Shown: positions 6,785 to 15,626, counted from the stretch's first letter. The stretch is DNA of 64,000 nt from JAUMBM01 sp964441755 (GCA_964441755.1 CAYTVG010000016.1:1-64000); one strand, 5' to 3'. Numbers and translations: made by a program. The notes: generated by a model from the sequence alone, not told the origin.

Positions 6785-7912
6785 ATGCCCACCACTACCG
6801 TTGCCAAGCGGCAGTCGTACTATGAGGAATTGCGGCAGCGTGGTTACTCCCGCCGCGATTTCATGAAATTCTGTACGACCATTGCGGCCTATTTGGGTCT
6901 TGAGGCCAGCGGCGTCTCGCAGGTTTCCAAAGCCATGATGACCAACCCGCGCGTACCCGTCATCTGGTTGCACTTTCAGGAATGCACCTGCTGCAGCGAG
7001 TCCTTCATTCGCTCTTCCCACCCCATCGTTGCCGACATCATTATGGATAAGCTCTCGCTGGACTATACCGAGACCCTGATGGCGGCCTCCGGCCACCAGG
7101 CAGAATTGAGTCTGCAGCAGACTATGAAAAATTATCACGGCGAATACGTCCTGTGCGTAGAAGGCTCTGTACCACAAGGAGCGGACGGTGTATACTGCAT
7201 GATTGGAGGCAAGTCAGCACTCAATATTCTGGAGGAAGCGGCAGAAGGCGCCAAGGCCATCATTGCCTGGGGCAGTTGTGCCACCAATGGTTGTGTACAA
7301 GCCGCCAAGCCCAACCCCACAGAAGCCACCCCTATCCACAAGCTCATCAAAGGTAAGCCTATCATTAAGGTGCCGGGCTGCCCGCCCATAGGCGAAGTCA
7401 TGGCCGGTGTATTGGTACACATCATCACTTTTGGCCGCATTCCGGAGCTCGACAACAACGGCAGGCCCAAGGCATTTTATTCCAAGCGTGTACATGACAG
7501 CTGCCAACGTCGTCCGTATTACGATGCGGGTCTGTTTGTAGAGACTTACGACGATGAAAATGCCAAGAAGGGATACTGTCTGTACAAAGTAGGCTGTAAA
7601 GGACCGATGACCTACAATGCCTGTGGTATCATGAAGTGGAACAACGGTGTCAGCAACCCCATACAATCGGGTCACGGCTGTATTGGTTGTGCAGAAGCCA
7701 ACTATTGGGATGCAGGACCGCTGTATCGGCGCATGGCCAACTTCCCGGGCTTCGGTATCGAAGCCGGTGCCGACGAAGTAGGCAAGGTGCTGCTGGGTGC
7801 TACCGCAGTAGGTATTGGTGCCCATGCGGTTGCGACCAATTTTCAAAAAAACAAACTTATCAACGATTTGGTGGACGAAGGCAAAGATGCCGAGAGATCG
7901 CTCGAAAGCTAG
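6785..7912 (+). CDS. hyaA: [NiFe]-hydrogenase small subunit, group 1, six-cysteine (O2-tolerant type)
   Basis: The 375-aa electron-transfer subunit of a membrane-bound uptake hydrogenase. The N-terminus has a Tat signal (SRRDFMKF, residues 22-29). The proximal-cluster ligands include ECTCC (Cys67, Cys69, Cys70), GSCATNGC (Cys165, Cys170) and PGC (Cys199). Cys69 and Cys170 are the two extra cysteines found in oxygen-tolerant enzymes such as E. coli Hyd-1. Distal ligands are His237, Cys240, Cys265 and Cys271; medial ligands are Cys280, Cys299 and Cys302. A hydrophobic helix near the C-terminus (VGKVLLGATAVGIGAHAV) anchors it. I chose the ATG at 6785 because it places the twin-arginine motif correctly; an upstream TTG would run through the promoter. 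Confidence 0.95.
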   Translation: MPTTTVAKRQSYYEELRQRGYSRRDFMKFCTTIAAYLGLEASGVSQVSKAMMTNPRVPVIWLHFQECTCCSESFIRSSHPIVADIIMDKLSLDYTETLMAASGHQAELSLQQTMKNYHGEYVLCVEGSVPQGADGVYCMIGGKSALNILEEAAEGAKAIIAWGSCATNGCVQAAKPNPTEATPIHKLIKGKPIIKVPGCPPIGEVMAGVLVHIITFGRIPELDNNGRPKAFYSKRVHDSCQRRPYYDAGLFVETYDDENAKKGYCLYKVGCKGPMTYNACGIMKWNNGVSNPIQSGHGCIGCAEANYWDAGPLYRRMANFPGFGIEAGADEVGKVLLGATAVGIGAHAVATNFQKNKLINDLVDEGKDAERSLES

Positions 7913-7985
7913 CAAGGTTGTTAGCCCACAGCAAGGCAGCCATGTGGCGCTGCTATTCGCTCACTAATTTGACAATAAGACAATC

Positions 7986-9710
7986 ATGGCAGAAAGAATC
8001 GTTGTCGATCCCATCACCCGGATCGAAGGCCACCTGCGGGTGGAAGCAGAAATCAAAGACGGTCAGATCGTTGACGCATATAGTTCAGGCACCATGGTTC
8101 GCCTGCTTGAGGAGATTCTCCGCGGTCGCGACCCACGCGATGCCTGGGCATTTACCGGCCGCGTCTGCGGCGTATGTACGTCCATTCACTCCCTGGCCTC
8201 CTGCCGGACAGTTGAAGATGCCCTTGGCATCGTCATTCCGCCCAATGCAGAATTGGTGCGCAACATCATGGAAGGTACCCTTTACATGCACGACCATGTG
8301 GTACATTTTTACCACCTTCATGCTCTGGACTGGGTAGACGTGGTGTCGGCCCTCAATGCCGACCCCAAGCGAACTTCTGAGCTCGCACAATCTATCTCCA
8401 GCTATGCCAAAAGTTCGCCCGGCTATTTTTCGGATGTGCAGACTCGGTTGAAAAAATTTGTTGAAAGCGGTCAGCTTGGCATCTTTGCCAATGGGTACTG
8501 GGGTCACCCGGCCTATAAGCTACCGCCCGAAGCCAACCTCATGGCAGTTGCCCACTACCTGGAAGCCCTCGAGTGGCAGAAAGAGATAGTCAAAATTCAG
8601 GCAATTTTTGGTGGTAAGAACCCGCACCCCCACTATTTGGTGGGTGGAATGGCTTGTTCCATTGGGCTGGACGATGTCAGCGCCATCAATGCCGAACGCC
8701 TGGCTTATGTAGGGCACCTCCTTAAGGAAGGCATTGACTTCATCAATCAGGTGTACATCCCTGACTTACTGGCCATCGCTTCTTTCTACCCCGAATGGGG
8801 AAGCATCGGTGGCGGGCTTGGCAACTATCTGGTATATGGCGACTTCCCTACGAATGGTTTCAATGACCCCAGTGGTTTCAAGTTCCCTTCCGGTGCCATC
8901 CTCAACAAAGACCTGAGCAGGGTATACGACGTAAACCTGCGGGAGGACACGGAAATTCAGGAATTCATACACAAGTCCTGGTACCAGTACGAGGGCGTGG
9001 ATCGCGATGCAGGCCTGCACCCCTGGAAAGGGCAGACCAACCTGGCCTACACAGGTCCCAAGCCGCCTTTCAGCCACCTCAATGTAGAAGAGCCTTACAG
9101 CTTCCTCAAGACACCCCGCTGGAAGGGGCATGCCATGGAAGTAGGCCCACTGGCGCGCGTGCTGGTAGGCTACGCCCGCGGCATTGAAGAATACAGGGAA
9201 GTTGTCGACAGCACCCTGTCCAAGCTAGGCCTGCCTGCCACTGCCCTCTTCTCCACCCTGGGTCGCACCGCTGCCCGCGGGCTCGAGACCATGCTGGTGA
9301 TGAAATGGACGCAGGAATTCTACGACCAGCTGCTCACCAACATCCGCAATGGTGACACCCGTATGGCCAATATGGAAAAATTCAATCCCGCTACCTGGCC
9401 CGCCAATTGCCAGGGCGTAGGTTACTCTGAGGCACCGCGGGGAGCGCTGGCCCACTGGATCAATATCAACGACCAGAAGATAGAAAACTACCAACTGGTG
9501 GTACCCACTACCTGGAACGCCTCGCCCCGCGACCCGGAAGGGAAGCGGTCGGCCTACGAGTCCGCCCTCATGGGTACCCCGGTTGCCAATGAAGAGCAGC
9601 CGCTGGAAATCATCCGAACCATCCACTCCTTTGACCCTTGCATGGCCTGTGCCGTACACTTGTACGATGAGGAAGGCGATACGGTCAGCCGTGTACAGGT
9701 AGTAGGTTAA
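7986..9710 (+). CDS. hyaB: [NiFe]-hydrogenase large subunit
   Basis: The 574-aa catalytic subunit. The L1 motif RVCGVCTSIHSLAS (Cys61, Cys64) and the L2 motif DPCMACAVH (Cys552, Cys555) supply the four cysteines of the Ni-Fe site. Sixteen residues follow His558; this tail should be clipped by the endopeptidase encoded at 10709 after nickel insertion. The gene is 73 nt after the small subunit and 35 nt before the cytochrome b gene, in one operon. It has no signal of its own and would be exported with the Tat-bearing small subunit. Oxidises H2 in the periplasm, feeding electrons to quinone through the cytochrome. Confidence 0.96.
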   Translation: MAERIVVDPITRIEGHLRVEAEIKDGQIVDAYSSGTMVRLLEEILRGRDPRDAWAFTGRVCGVCTSIHSLASCRTVEDALGIVIPPNAELVRNIMEGTLYMHDHVVHFYHLHALDWVDVVSALNADPKRTSELAQSISSYAKSSPGYFSDVQTRLKKFVESGQLGIFANGYWGHPAYKLPPEANLMAVAHYLEALEWQKEIVKIQAIFGGKNPHPHYLVGGMACSIGLDDVSAINAERLAYVGHLLKEGIDFINQVYIPDLLAIASFYPEWGSIGGGLGNYLVYGDFPTNGFNDPSGFKFPSGAILNKDLSRVYDVNLREDTEIQEFIHKSWYQYEGVDRDAGLHPWKGQTNLAYTGPKPPFSHLNVEEPYSFLKTPRWKGHAMEVGPLARVLVGYARGIEEYREVVDSTLSKLGLPATALFSTLGRTAARGLETMLVMKWTQEFYDQLLTNIRNGDTRMANMEKFNPATWPANCQGVGYSEAPRGALAHWININDQKIENYQLVVPTTWNASPRDPEGKRSAYESALMGTPVANEEQPLEIIRTIHSFDPCMACAVHLYDEEGDTVSRVQVVG

Positions 9711-9745
9711 CGGAAGCATTTGTAGGGCCTAAAAAGCAGATTGCT

Positions 9746-10498
9746 ATGAAAATCCATCGTCTTCGACGTGTATATGTATGGGAACTTCCGGTACGCATTT
9801 ATCACTGGCTCAACGCTTTGACCATCCTGGTACTATGTGTAACCGGCTACTTGATCGGCAACCCGCCGGCAATTTTATCCGGTCGAGAAGCATCCGACGT
9901 GTATTGGTTTGGCACCGTTCGCTACGTCCACTTCGCGGCCGCCTATGTATTTCTTTTCAACTTCATCTTCCGCCTTTACTGGGGCTTTGTGGGCAACAAG
10001 TATGCCGACTGGAAGAATTTTATACCGGTCAACATGAACTTTTTCAGGGAGATGTGGAATGTCATCCGCATTGATATCCTGCTAAAGAAAAACAAAGACC
10101 ACATGTCGGTAGGACACAACGCCATGGCCGGCTTCATCTACTTCATGTTGTTTATTGCCTTTGTGGTACAGGTAATTACCGGCTTTGGCCTGTATGCCGA
10201 CACCAGCCAGTGGTGGTTTCCGCAGTTATTTGCGTGGGTGCCGGAAGCCTTAGGCGGGCAATTTTTCACCCGCCAGTTACATCATGCTGCTATGTGGGGT
10301 TTCATTATTTTCTCGCTAGTTCACATATACCTGGTATTCTACCACGATTATGTAGAAGGCAGGGGTGAAATCTCTTCCATGGGTGGCGGCTGGAAATTTA
10401 TCGAAGAAGAAGCTTTCGAAGCAGATGAGCAGCGGCGCAATGAAGCGGAAGAGGAGAAGCGCAAGCGCAAAAGCCTGCAGGAAGAAAGGGTATCCTAG
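9746..10498 (+). CDS. hyaC: Ni/Fe-hydrogenase b-type cytochrome subunit
   Basis: A 250-aa integral membrane diheme cytochrome b that takes electrons from the small subunit and passes them to the quinone pool. Four membrane helices are visible, starting with the typical VYVWELPVRIYHWLNALTI segment, whose His can ligate heme, followed by RYVHFAAAYVF, a third helix near VGHNAMAGFIYFM and a fourth containing LHHAAMWGFIIFSLVHIYLV. The C-terminus is a charged cytosolic tail rich in Glu, Lys and Arg. Its position directly after the large-subunit gene is the classical hyaABC/hupSLC order. Confidence 0.93.
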   Translation: MKIHRLRRVYVWELPVRIYHWLNALTILVLCVTGYLIGNPPAILSGREASDVYWFGTVRYVHFAAAYVFLFNFIFRLYWGFVGNKYADWKNFIPVNMNFFREMWNVIRIDILLKKNKDHMSVGHNAMAGFIYFMLFIAFVVQVITGFGLYADTSQWWFPQLFAWVPEALGGQFFTRQLHHAAMWGFIIFSLVHIYLVFYHDYVEGRGEISSMGGGWKFIEEEAFEADEQRRNEAEEEKRKRKSLQEERVS

Positions 10499-10648
10499 CG
10501 GTATCTCCGGCGTCGGATCGGTCTGCAGGTGGTTGACTGAGTGCAAGTCATCAGATTTTGCACGGGCCTTACAGACAGAATGCCGACGTGCAGGTGCCCC
10601 GGACGGTCTGCTATGCCCAACGCTCGACCATGTGATGCATAACCATAC

Positions 10649-10687
10649 GTTTTGTGCCAGCCCTGGGGCTGGCACAAAACATTTTTT
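10649..10687 (+). terminator. Hairpin with T-tract between hyaC and hyaD
   Basis: A 14-bp stem GTTTTGTGCCAGCC with CTGG loop is followed by TTTTTT at 10682-10687. It could end or attenuate transcription of the first three hydrogenase genes, reducing protease expression. The 150 nt from 10499 to 10648 before it hold no recognised gene. Confidence 0.65.
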
Positions 10688-10708
10688 CACCAAAAGCGAC
10701 TACAATAT

Positions 10709-11221
10709 ATGCACAAACCCATTACAGCCCCCCCATTCAGGATGGTAGAAGCGCCCAAAGCATCGGTACTACTGCTGGGCATTGGCAGTATTCTCATGGG
10801 CGATGAAGGCGTTGGCGTACACTTTGTCAACTGGATGCAGGATACGCCCGGGCTCGAAGGAAGGCTTGATATGGTAGACGGCGGAACGGGAGGATTTTTC
10901 CTGATGAACTACTTTGAAGACTACCCTACGGTCATTCTGGTAGATGCCACGCTGGACGGACGGCAGGCCGGCACCATCCGATTGATTCAGCCGCGTTTTT
11001 CAAAAGATTTTCCACGAGCGCTCAGCACACACGATATAGGGCTGCGCGATGTGGTTGAGGGGCTGCAGGTGCTGGGGAAATTGCCCAAACTATACCTCTT
11101 TGCTGTATCGATAGAAAAGCTACAGCCAATGGAAGATACCCTGTCACCCGAGCTGGCTGCTGCGCTGCCGGGCTTGCACCGGCAGGTGCTGGCACTGCTG
11201 GAAAAAATAGAAACCCAATGA
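10709..11221 (+). CDS. hyaD: Hydrogenase maturation endopeptidase (HyaD/HupD family)
   Basis: The protein (170 aa from 10709, or 159 aa from the alternative ATG at 10742) begins its conserved part with LLLGIGSILMGDEGVGVH. The acidic residue in MGDEG and the later VDGGTGG and STHDIGLRD segments supply the nickel-sensing residues (Glu, Asp and His) of this family. It cleaves the C-terminal tail of the large subunit once nickel is inserted. Family members usually start only a few residues before the first strand, which would favour 10742; the longer start is given because both are plausible. It lies downstream of a terminator-like hairpin, so its level may be lower than that of the structural genes. 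Confidence 0.9.
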   Translation: MHKPITAPPFRMVEAPKASVLLLGIGSILMGDEGVGVHFVNWMQDTPGLEGRLDMVDGGTGGFFLMNYFEDYPTVILVDATLDGRQAGTIRLIQPRFSKDFPRALSTHDIGLRDVVEGLQVLGKLPKLYLFAVSIEKLQPMEDTLSPELAAALPGLHRQVLALLEKIETQ

Positions 11222-11227
11222 AAAAAT

Positions 11228-11256
11228 TACCCCCTGCCCGTGAGGGTCAGGGGGTA
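11228..11256. terminator. Hairpin between convergent hyaD and lipoprotein gene
   Basis: TACCCCCTG and CCC pair with GGG and CAGGGGGTA around a GTGA loop, with one bulged base. An A-run (11221-11226) on its left provides a T-tract for transcripts from the - strand. Confidence 0.5.
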
Positions 11257-11285
11257 CCATCATCCGTATACTTCATAATCCAACT

Positions 11286-12206
11286 CTAATCCATCCAGGA
11301 TACTTCCCTCACCAGGCCATTGATCAGCAGGTAGGACGTATAATCACCATCATTTTCTCTGTAGACCAACTGGACACCGGCTGAGGGGAAGGCCTGCTGT
11401 ATACAAGCTGTCAGTGATGCCGGCGTTTGGGCAAGATAGTGCCCCTCCAGGCGATTACTGACTACACTGTTGCCCTCAAATTCTATTGACCGCCACCGCT
11501 GGTTGTCTTTGATATAAACCTCCCAGTCCTGATCATCCAGTTCCTTGAGAATGAGTGCAGGCGTGCGGTCCGGATAGTTGGCTGACAGATACTGTCGGAT
11601 GGCTGTCGGCAAATTTTCGAATGCAACCAACTGATAGACAGATTCCTGCTCGAACAGGCAGCTCAAAGTGGTGGTGGTATCATTTCCGCCCGGCCAGGCA
11701 CCTCCTCCGATGCGATCAAAATCGAGTTCGAAGATAAACCCTTGGTAAAGTATGTAGACTTCCACATCACCCTCCCAATCAGTGTAAAAATGCTCGATGC
11801 TGGCTCCGGGGAAGCGATCGTTAATACAATTGACAATCTCATTGGGCAGCAGCGCCAGCAAGCTGCCCGGCTGCTCAGTACTCTCCCGGAGCCCGTCGTC
11901 GAAATGCAGCGATAACCAACCGGCCTGTGTGAGCACATATACCTCATAATCATCCGCATCTGATTCATCCCGTATGACCAGCGCAGGCTGCAGTCCGGGA
12001 TAATTATCAGCCACGTATGCCCGGATATAGGCAGGTGCAGCATCCCAACTCACGGGCAGATAGCGCTCCTGTTCGGCTGCGCTCTCAGCACAGGTATAGG
12101 AAGTACTGAGGGGCGTAGAAGGGATTAGATCCTGGTCTTCATAGCAGGCTGTTAAGGTTGTTGACAGCAGGAGCGATAAGACGCCCCATCGATACAAACC
12201 GTTCAT
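11286..12206 (-). CDS. Lipoprotein with PepSY-like (DUF2874) repeats
   Basis: A 306-aa predicted outer-envelope lipoprotein: the signal MNGLYRWGVLSLLLSTTLTAC has its lipobox Cys at 21. The rest is built from related units, each containing a segment like NYPGLQPALVIRDESD or FPGASIEHFYTDWEGD followed by a YEVYVLTQ/DVEVYILYQ/DWEVYIKDN strand. This is the pattern of the putative beta-lactamase-inhibitor-like PepSY-like domain (PF11396 type), present here about four times. Function is unknown; such proteins are abundant in Bacteroidota envelopes. The ATG at 12206 is chosen because it begins the signal peptide; the upstream in-frame sequence is not conserved-looking. Confidence 0.75.
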   Translation of the reverse strand: MNGLYRWGVLSLLLSTTLTACYEDQDLIPSTPLSTSYTCAESAAEQERYLPVSWDAAPAYIRAYVADNYPGLQPALVIRDESDADDYEVYVLTQAGWLSLHFDDGLRESTEQPGSLLALLPNEIVNCINDRFPGASIEHFYTDWEGDVEVYILYQGFIFELDFDRIGGGAWPGGNDTTTTLSCLFEQESVYQLVAFENLPTAIRQYLSANYPDRTPALILKELDDQDWEVYIKDNQRWRSIEFEGNSVVSNRLEGHYLAQTPASLTACIQQAFPSAGVQLVYRENDGDYTSYLLINGLVREVSWMD

Positions 12207-12672
12207 GACATTTGGTTTTTTGAGTTTGGGTTTATTGTTGCTTGCCCGTTTATTGAAGGTGGCAGCCCTTAAGCCGCCACCAAACAATGGACAAACAACA
12301 TTTATTTAGTCTAAATAATGACATTGGAGATTGCCTTTGGTTTGGCGGAAAGAGATTATTTTTGCAACAATTTTGCGTCTAGCCTTTGCAAGCGGTGATA
12401 TATCAGTCTGTTAAAAAAACCATTTTGCAAAAAATGGCTGGCGTCCCGGATCCGGGAGCAACAGCAGCGGACATAAGCGTGTGTTCAAGCACTCATGTCA
12501 GCACATGAGATACCTTATCTTTTCATACATTATCCCATTTTTGAAGTAGTTTAGCCTGTGCTACCTGACTTCAAAAAATAAAACCCCCAATATTGCTGTG
12601 GTCTGACAAGAAAATTTCGAAGACGCACTGATTCCCTTCATTACCCGGCCAACATTCAAACAACACGAAGCT
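12207..12672. other. Divergent intergenic region with palindromes
   Basis: 466 nt without a gene. It holds a TATTTTTG element at 12357-12364 (+), an imperfect hairpin CCATTTT...AAAAATGG near 12420-12436, a CCCGGATCCGGG palindrome at 12445-12456, an operator-like dyad CTCATGT-CAGC-ACATGAG at 12492-12509, and the conserved stem-loop at 12538-12577 listed separately. Confidence 0.45.
12538..12577 (+). repeat. 10-20-10 stem-loop repeat, copy A
   Basis: Arms TTTTTGAAGT and ACTTCAAAAA are perfectly complementary and enclose the 20-nt loop AGTTTAGCCTGTGCTACCTG. The copy at 44270-44309 has the same dimensions, a loop identical at 17 of 20 positions, and different but again perfectly complementary arms. 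This suggests a conserved structured element, RNA or DNA, of unknown role. Confidence 0.6.
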
Positions 12673-13038
12673 ATGCGCTGGATTTCCTTGATCTTGAGTC
12701 TTTTATTTTGGTCATTTGCAGCTTTGCAGTGGAACGACCCTGATCCGTTGGTCTGGATAGCCGTATATGGCCTGACGGCTGTCCTATGGCTATGGCGCTG
12801 GTGGGTTATGCCCCCTTGGTGGCTGACATTGCCCTTTCTGCTGCTGTTACTTGTCTGGTGGTTATCCTTATTGCCGGCCTTCATTGACTGGCTTCGGTTG
12901 GGAGCCCCGTCGCTGTTGGGCAGCATGAAGGCTGAGAGCCCCCACATAGAGCTTGTCAGGGAGTGGGGCGGATTGCTGCTTGTCATAGCAGCCCTGCTGC
13001 CACTGATGCCCAGGCGAAAACAGGGGATGGTGAGCTAG
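12673..13038 (+). CDS. TMEM220-like small membrane protein
   Basis: A 121-aa integral membrane protein with about four helices. The first region, SLLFWSFAALQWNDPDPLVWIAVYGL, carries the NDPD motif and following W-I-x-x-Y typical of the transmembrane family 220 (PF15071). The middle is unusually Trp-rich (LWLWRWWVMPPWWL). The last helix (GGLLLVIAALLPLM) ends in a short basic tail. Function unknown. It stands alone on this strand and is followed by the convergent cobW-type gene. The ATG at 12673 fits the family N-terminus. Confidence 0.75.
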   Translation: MRWISLILSLLFWSFAALQWNDPDPLVWIAVYGLTAVLWLWRWWVMPPWWLTLPFLLLLLVWWLSLLPAFIDWLRLGAPSLLGSMKAESPHIELVREWGGLLLVIAALLPLMPRRKQGMVS

Positions 13039-13115
13039 CTATTGGCAGCGGGCAGGCATTGTAGCGGTCAAAAAACGAAATCAAATTGCCTTTATCGCGG
13101 CAACAGTTCCGGCCT

Positions 13116-14075
13116 TTAGCCTGCCGGTGGCAGGCAGTCGCGCAGCATTTTTTCAAAACCTTCAGGCCGCAGGCGTTTACCGATAAATACCAAGCGGCTT
13201 GTGCGGGCCTCGTCGGCCTGCCAGGCCTCACCCGGCTCAAATTCCAGAAAATTGCCCACCGACTGAACGATGATGCGATGATCGCGACCTTCGACAGCCA
13301 CGATGCCCTTGATTCGAAAAACCCCTTCTGACTGAAACAACAGGAAGCCTGTGAGCCGGTGTCGCAACCGAAGTTCGTCAAAAGCCTGTTCGAAACGAAA
13401 ACTAAGCGAGACGAGATCGCTCTGCTGGTGGCGAAAATGCGGGCGGGCAGGCGAAGGGAGTGTAGCTGCCGACACGGTCATCCGGCGGCTGTGACTAAAA
13501 ATTTCATCGACAGGATAAGCACCTTTAGCCCCGGTGAGTATTTTCGCGAAAGGATTGAGCGCTGCCAGCAGCGGCCTGACGCGATTGACCCATGCAGGCT
13601 CGCAGACATCCGTTTTGGTGATGAGGATAACATCACTGAAAGCGATCTGGCGTGCAGCCTCTTCTGTATCCCGCAGTTGATCTTCGATCAGGCGCGGATC
13701 GACCAGACAGATGACACGCAGCAAAGGGAAGTCGCGGCGCAAAGGAAGCAAACTCAGCAGTGGCCGTGCAACGCCTGCAGGATCGGCGACGCCTGTTGAT
13801 TCGATCAGCAACTCATCAAAATCTTCCCGCCGCTGATTCAGTTCGTTGAGTACATCCAGCAAATCATCATTGAGCGAACAGCAAAGACAGCCATTGCTGA
13901 GGCCGATCAGCTCATTATCTGCCTTCACCAGCAAATCGGAATCAATATTCTCCTCGCCAAATTCATTTTCGATGATCGCATAGCGCAGCGACCGGCGGTA
14001 TTCCAGCACTTCCTTGAGGAAGGTTGTTTTGCCGGCTCCCAGAAAGCCGGTGATGATACTAACAGGTTTGGACAT
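13116..14075 (-). CDS. CobW/ZNG1-type metal-chaperone GTPase
   Basis: A 319-aa G3E GTPase. From MSKPVSIITG it has the P-loop GFLGAGKTT (residues 10-18), the metal-binding CxCC motif as GCLCCS (Cys63, Cys65, Cys66), ESTG and TKTD nucleotide motifs. The C-terminal CobW_C domain (GFLLFQSEGVFRIKGIVAVE) follows. Family members insert zinc or cobalt into target proteins. A long upstream start would add MFAI only. It follows mogA by about 33 nt on the same strand. Without a neighbouring Zur box or target gene the metal is uncertain. It is distinct from HypB, which belongs to the same GTPase superfamily. Confidence 0.88.
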   Translation of the reverse strand: MSKPVSIITGFLGAGKTTFLKEVLEYRRSLRYAIIENEFGEENIDSDLLVKADNELIGLSNGCLCCSLNDDLLDVLNELNQRREDFDELLIESTGVADPAGVARPLLSLLPLRRDFPLLRVICLVDPRLIEDQLRDTEEAARQIAFSDVILITKTDVCEPAWVNRVRPLLAALNPFAKILTGAKGAYPVDEIFSHSRRMTVSAATLPSPARPHFRHQQSDLVSLSFRFEQAFDELRLRHRLTGFLLFQSEGVFRIKGIVAVEGRDHRIIVQSVGNFLEFEPGEAWQADEARTSRLVFIGKRLRPEGFEKMLRDCLPPAG

Positions 14076-14108
14076 AATAGCAAACATGTGCTGTGCTGTG
14101 GAGCAGCA

Positions 14109-14636
14109 TTAACGAGCGGGGCGGAAAGCCTTGATTACCTCCTCATTGGTTTCGAGATAAGCCCCTCCGATGAGATCGATACAATAGGGAACAGCCGGAA
14201 AAACTGCCTCGAGGCAAAGGCGAATGGCCGAAGGTTTTCCCGGCAGGTTAATAATAAGGCAATGATTGCGGATACCCGCTGTCTGGCGTGACAGTATGGC
14301 TGTGGGTACCTGCCGCAGGCTTTCGCTGCGCATGAGCTCCCCGAAGCCGGGCAGCAATTTATGACATACTTTTTCGGTCGCCTCGGGCGTCACATCCCGC
14401 AATGCCGGGCCAGTCCCTCCGCAGGTTACGATGAGCGAGCAGCCCTCCTCATCAGCCAAGCGAATAAGATGCTGAGCGATCAGCTCTTCCTCATCAGGCA
14501 CGACATGATAGACAGGTGTCCAGTCGGATCGCAGGAATTCGCGCAAAGTTTGTACGATAAACTGGCCAGGCGTATCTTCGTAGATACCGGCGCTGGCGCG
14601 GTCAGATATGTTGAGGATACCGATTTTCGCAGTCAT
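14109..14636 (-). CDS. mog: Molybdopterin adenylyltransferase MogA/MoaB family
   Basis: A 175-aa protein of the MoCF-biosynthesis family, which adenylylates molybdopterin before metal insertion. It begins KIGILNISDRASAGIYEDTPG, with the SDR and D-x-x-G elements of MogA, and has the signature TCGGTGPALRDVTPEAT (residues 71-87) that binds the cofactor. No other molybdenum-cofactor genes are nearby. It is divergent from the GHMP kinase gene and followed by the CobW GTPase. A TATCTTTT stretch just upstream on the - strand is a possible -7 element. Confidence 0.88.
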   Translation of the reverse strand: MTAKIGILNISDRASAGIYEDTPGQFIVQTLREFLRSDWTPVYHVVPDEEELIAQHLIRLADEEGCSLIVTCGGTGPALRDVTPEATEKVCHKLLPGFGELMRSESLRQVPTAILSRQTAGIRNHCLIINLPGKPSAIRLCLEAVFPAVPYCIDLIGGAYLETNEEVIKAFRPAR

Positions 14637-14649
14637 ACAGAAAAGATAT

Positions 14650-14657
14650 TACCTTTG
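14650..14657 (+). promoter_or_regulatory. Putative -7 element of the GHMP kinase gene
   Basis: TACCTTTG fits TAnnTTTG; transcription would start near 14664, giving a leader of about 75 nt to the ATG at 14739. Confidence 0.5.
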
Positions 14658-14738
14658 TTGCGATGGCCACCTCCACGGGGGAAGCAGCAGTTACATATTA
14701 CACACAACGCCTGTGAGGGCGCAAAGTTTCTCAGCGCG

Positions 14739-15626
14739 ATGCACAAATACCCGGCCAAGGTACTCCTTTTTGGCGAGCACACTATCCTGCGCGGCTCCCG
14801 TGCGCTGGCGGTCCCCTACCCTGCTTTGGGCGGCGACTGGGCTTGGGGCGAGTCCACGCAACAGCAGCGATTGCCTGATTTTGCCAACTACCTGGCTGGC
14901 CAAGTGGCCGAATCAATAGATGTCGGACAGCTTAACGCCGACCTGTCGGCCGGTCTGTACTTTGCATCAGACATTCCCACCGGCTACGGACTTGGCAGTT
15001 CCGGTGCCCTATGTGCAGGCATTTTCGACCGCTACGCCACAGAAGCTGCACGCGAAGCGCCATTGGCAGCGCGCAAGGCGCTGCTGGCGCAGATGGAATC
15101 TTTCTTTCACGGTGCCAGTTCCGGTATTGATCCTCTACTATCCAGCCTCAATAACCCACTTTGCCTGCACAGTGATGGACAGGCAGAAATCGTACAACTT
15201 CCGGCGATAGAAAACCTGGAATTCTTCCTGTTGGATACGGGCCAAGCGCGGACGACAGGCAGTCTGGTACAACATTTCTTGCAGCGCTACGACGAGGACG
15301 CTGCTTTTCGGCAAGACGCTGAGGAGCGGTGGATCGGCGGTACTGAGCGCGCCATAGATGCCATGCTGGCCGGCGATGCGGCAGCTGTATGGGAAGCCTT
15401 TACGACCATCAGCACATTTCAGTACAACCAATTGCCCCGCATGACGGGAGAGCAGCTCAGGCCTTTGTGGGAAACCGGACTCGTGTCCGATCACTTCCGC
15501 CTCAAGATCTGCGGTGCAGGCGGAGGGGGATTTGCGCTGGGTATCAGTACCCATTGGGCGCTCAGCAGCGCACAGATGGCTGCAGCTGGCTACCTGCTGC
15601 GCAGATTTGCACCCTGGCAGCAATAG
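14739..15626 (+). CDS. GHMP-family kinase, mevalonate kinase-like
   Basis: A 295-aa protein starting MHKYPAKVLLFGEHTILRGS, where GEH is the first GHMP motif. The second motif TGYGLGSSGALCAG (residues 81-94) binds ATP phosphates, and ICGAGGGGFALG is the third motif. HGASSGIDPLLSS matches the substrate-binding part of mevalonate kinases. It is therefore best read as a mevalonate kinase-like enzyme of isoprenoid synthesis; other GHMP sugar kinases cannot be excluded. The ATG at 14739 is chosen because the conserved strand begins there; the open frame extends further upstream across the mogA promoter. Confidence 0.75.
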   Translation: MHKYPAKVLLFGEHTILRGSRALAVPYPALGGDWAWGESTQQQRLPDFANYLAGQVAESIDVGQLNADLSAGLYFASDIPTGYGLGSSGALCAGIFDRYATEAAREAPLAARKALLAQMESFFHGASSGIDPLLSSLNNPLCLHSDGQAEIVQLPAIENLEFFLLDTGQARTTGSLVQHFLQRYDEDAAFRQDAEERWIGGTERAIDAMLAGDAAAVWEAFTTISTFQYNQLPRMTGEQLRPLWETGLVSDHFRLKICGAGGGGFALGISTHWALSSAQMAAAGYLLRRFAPWQQ

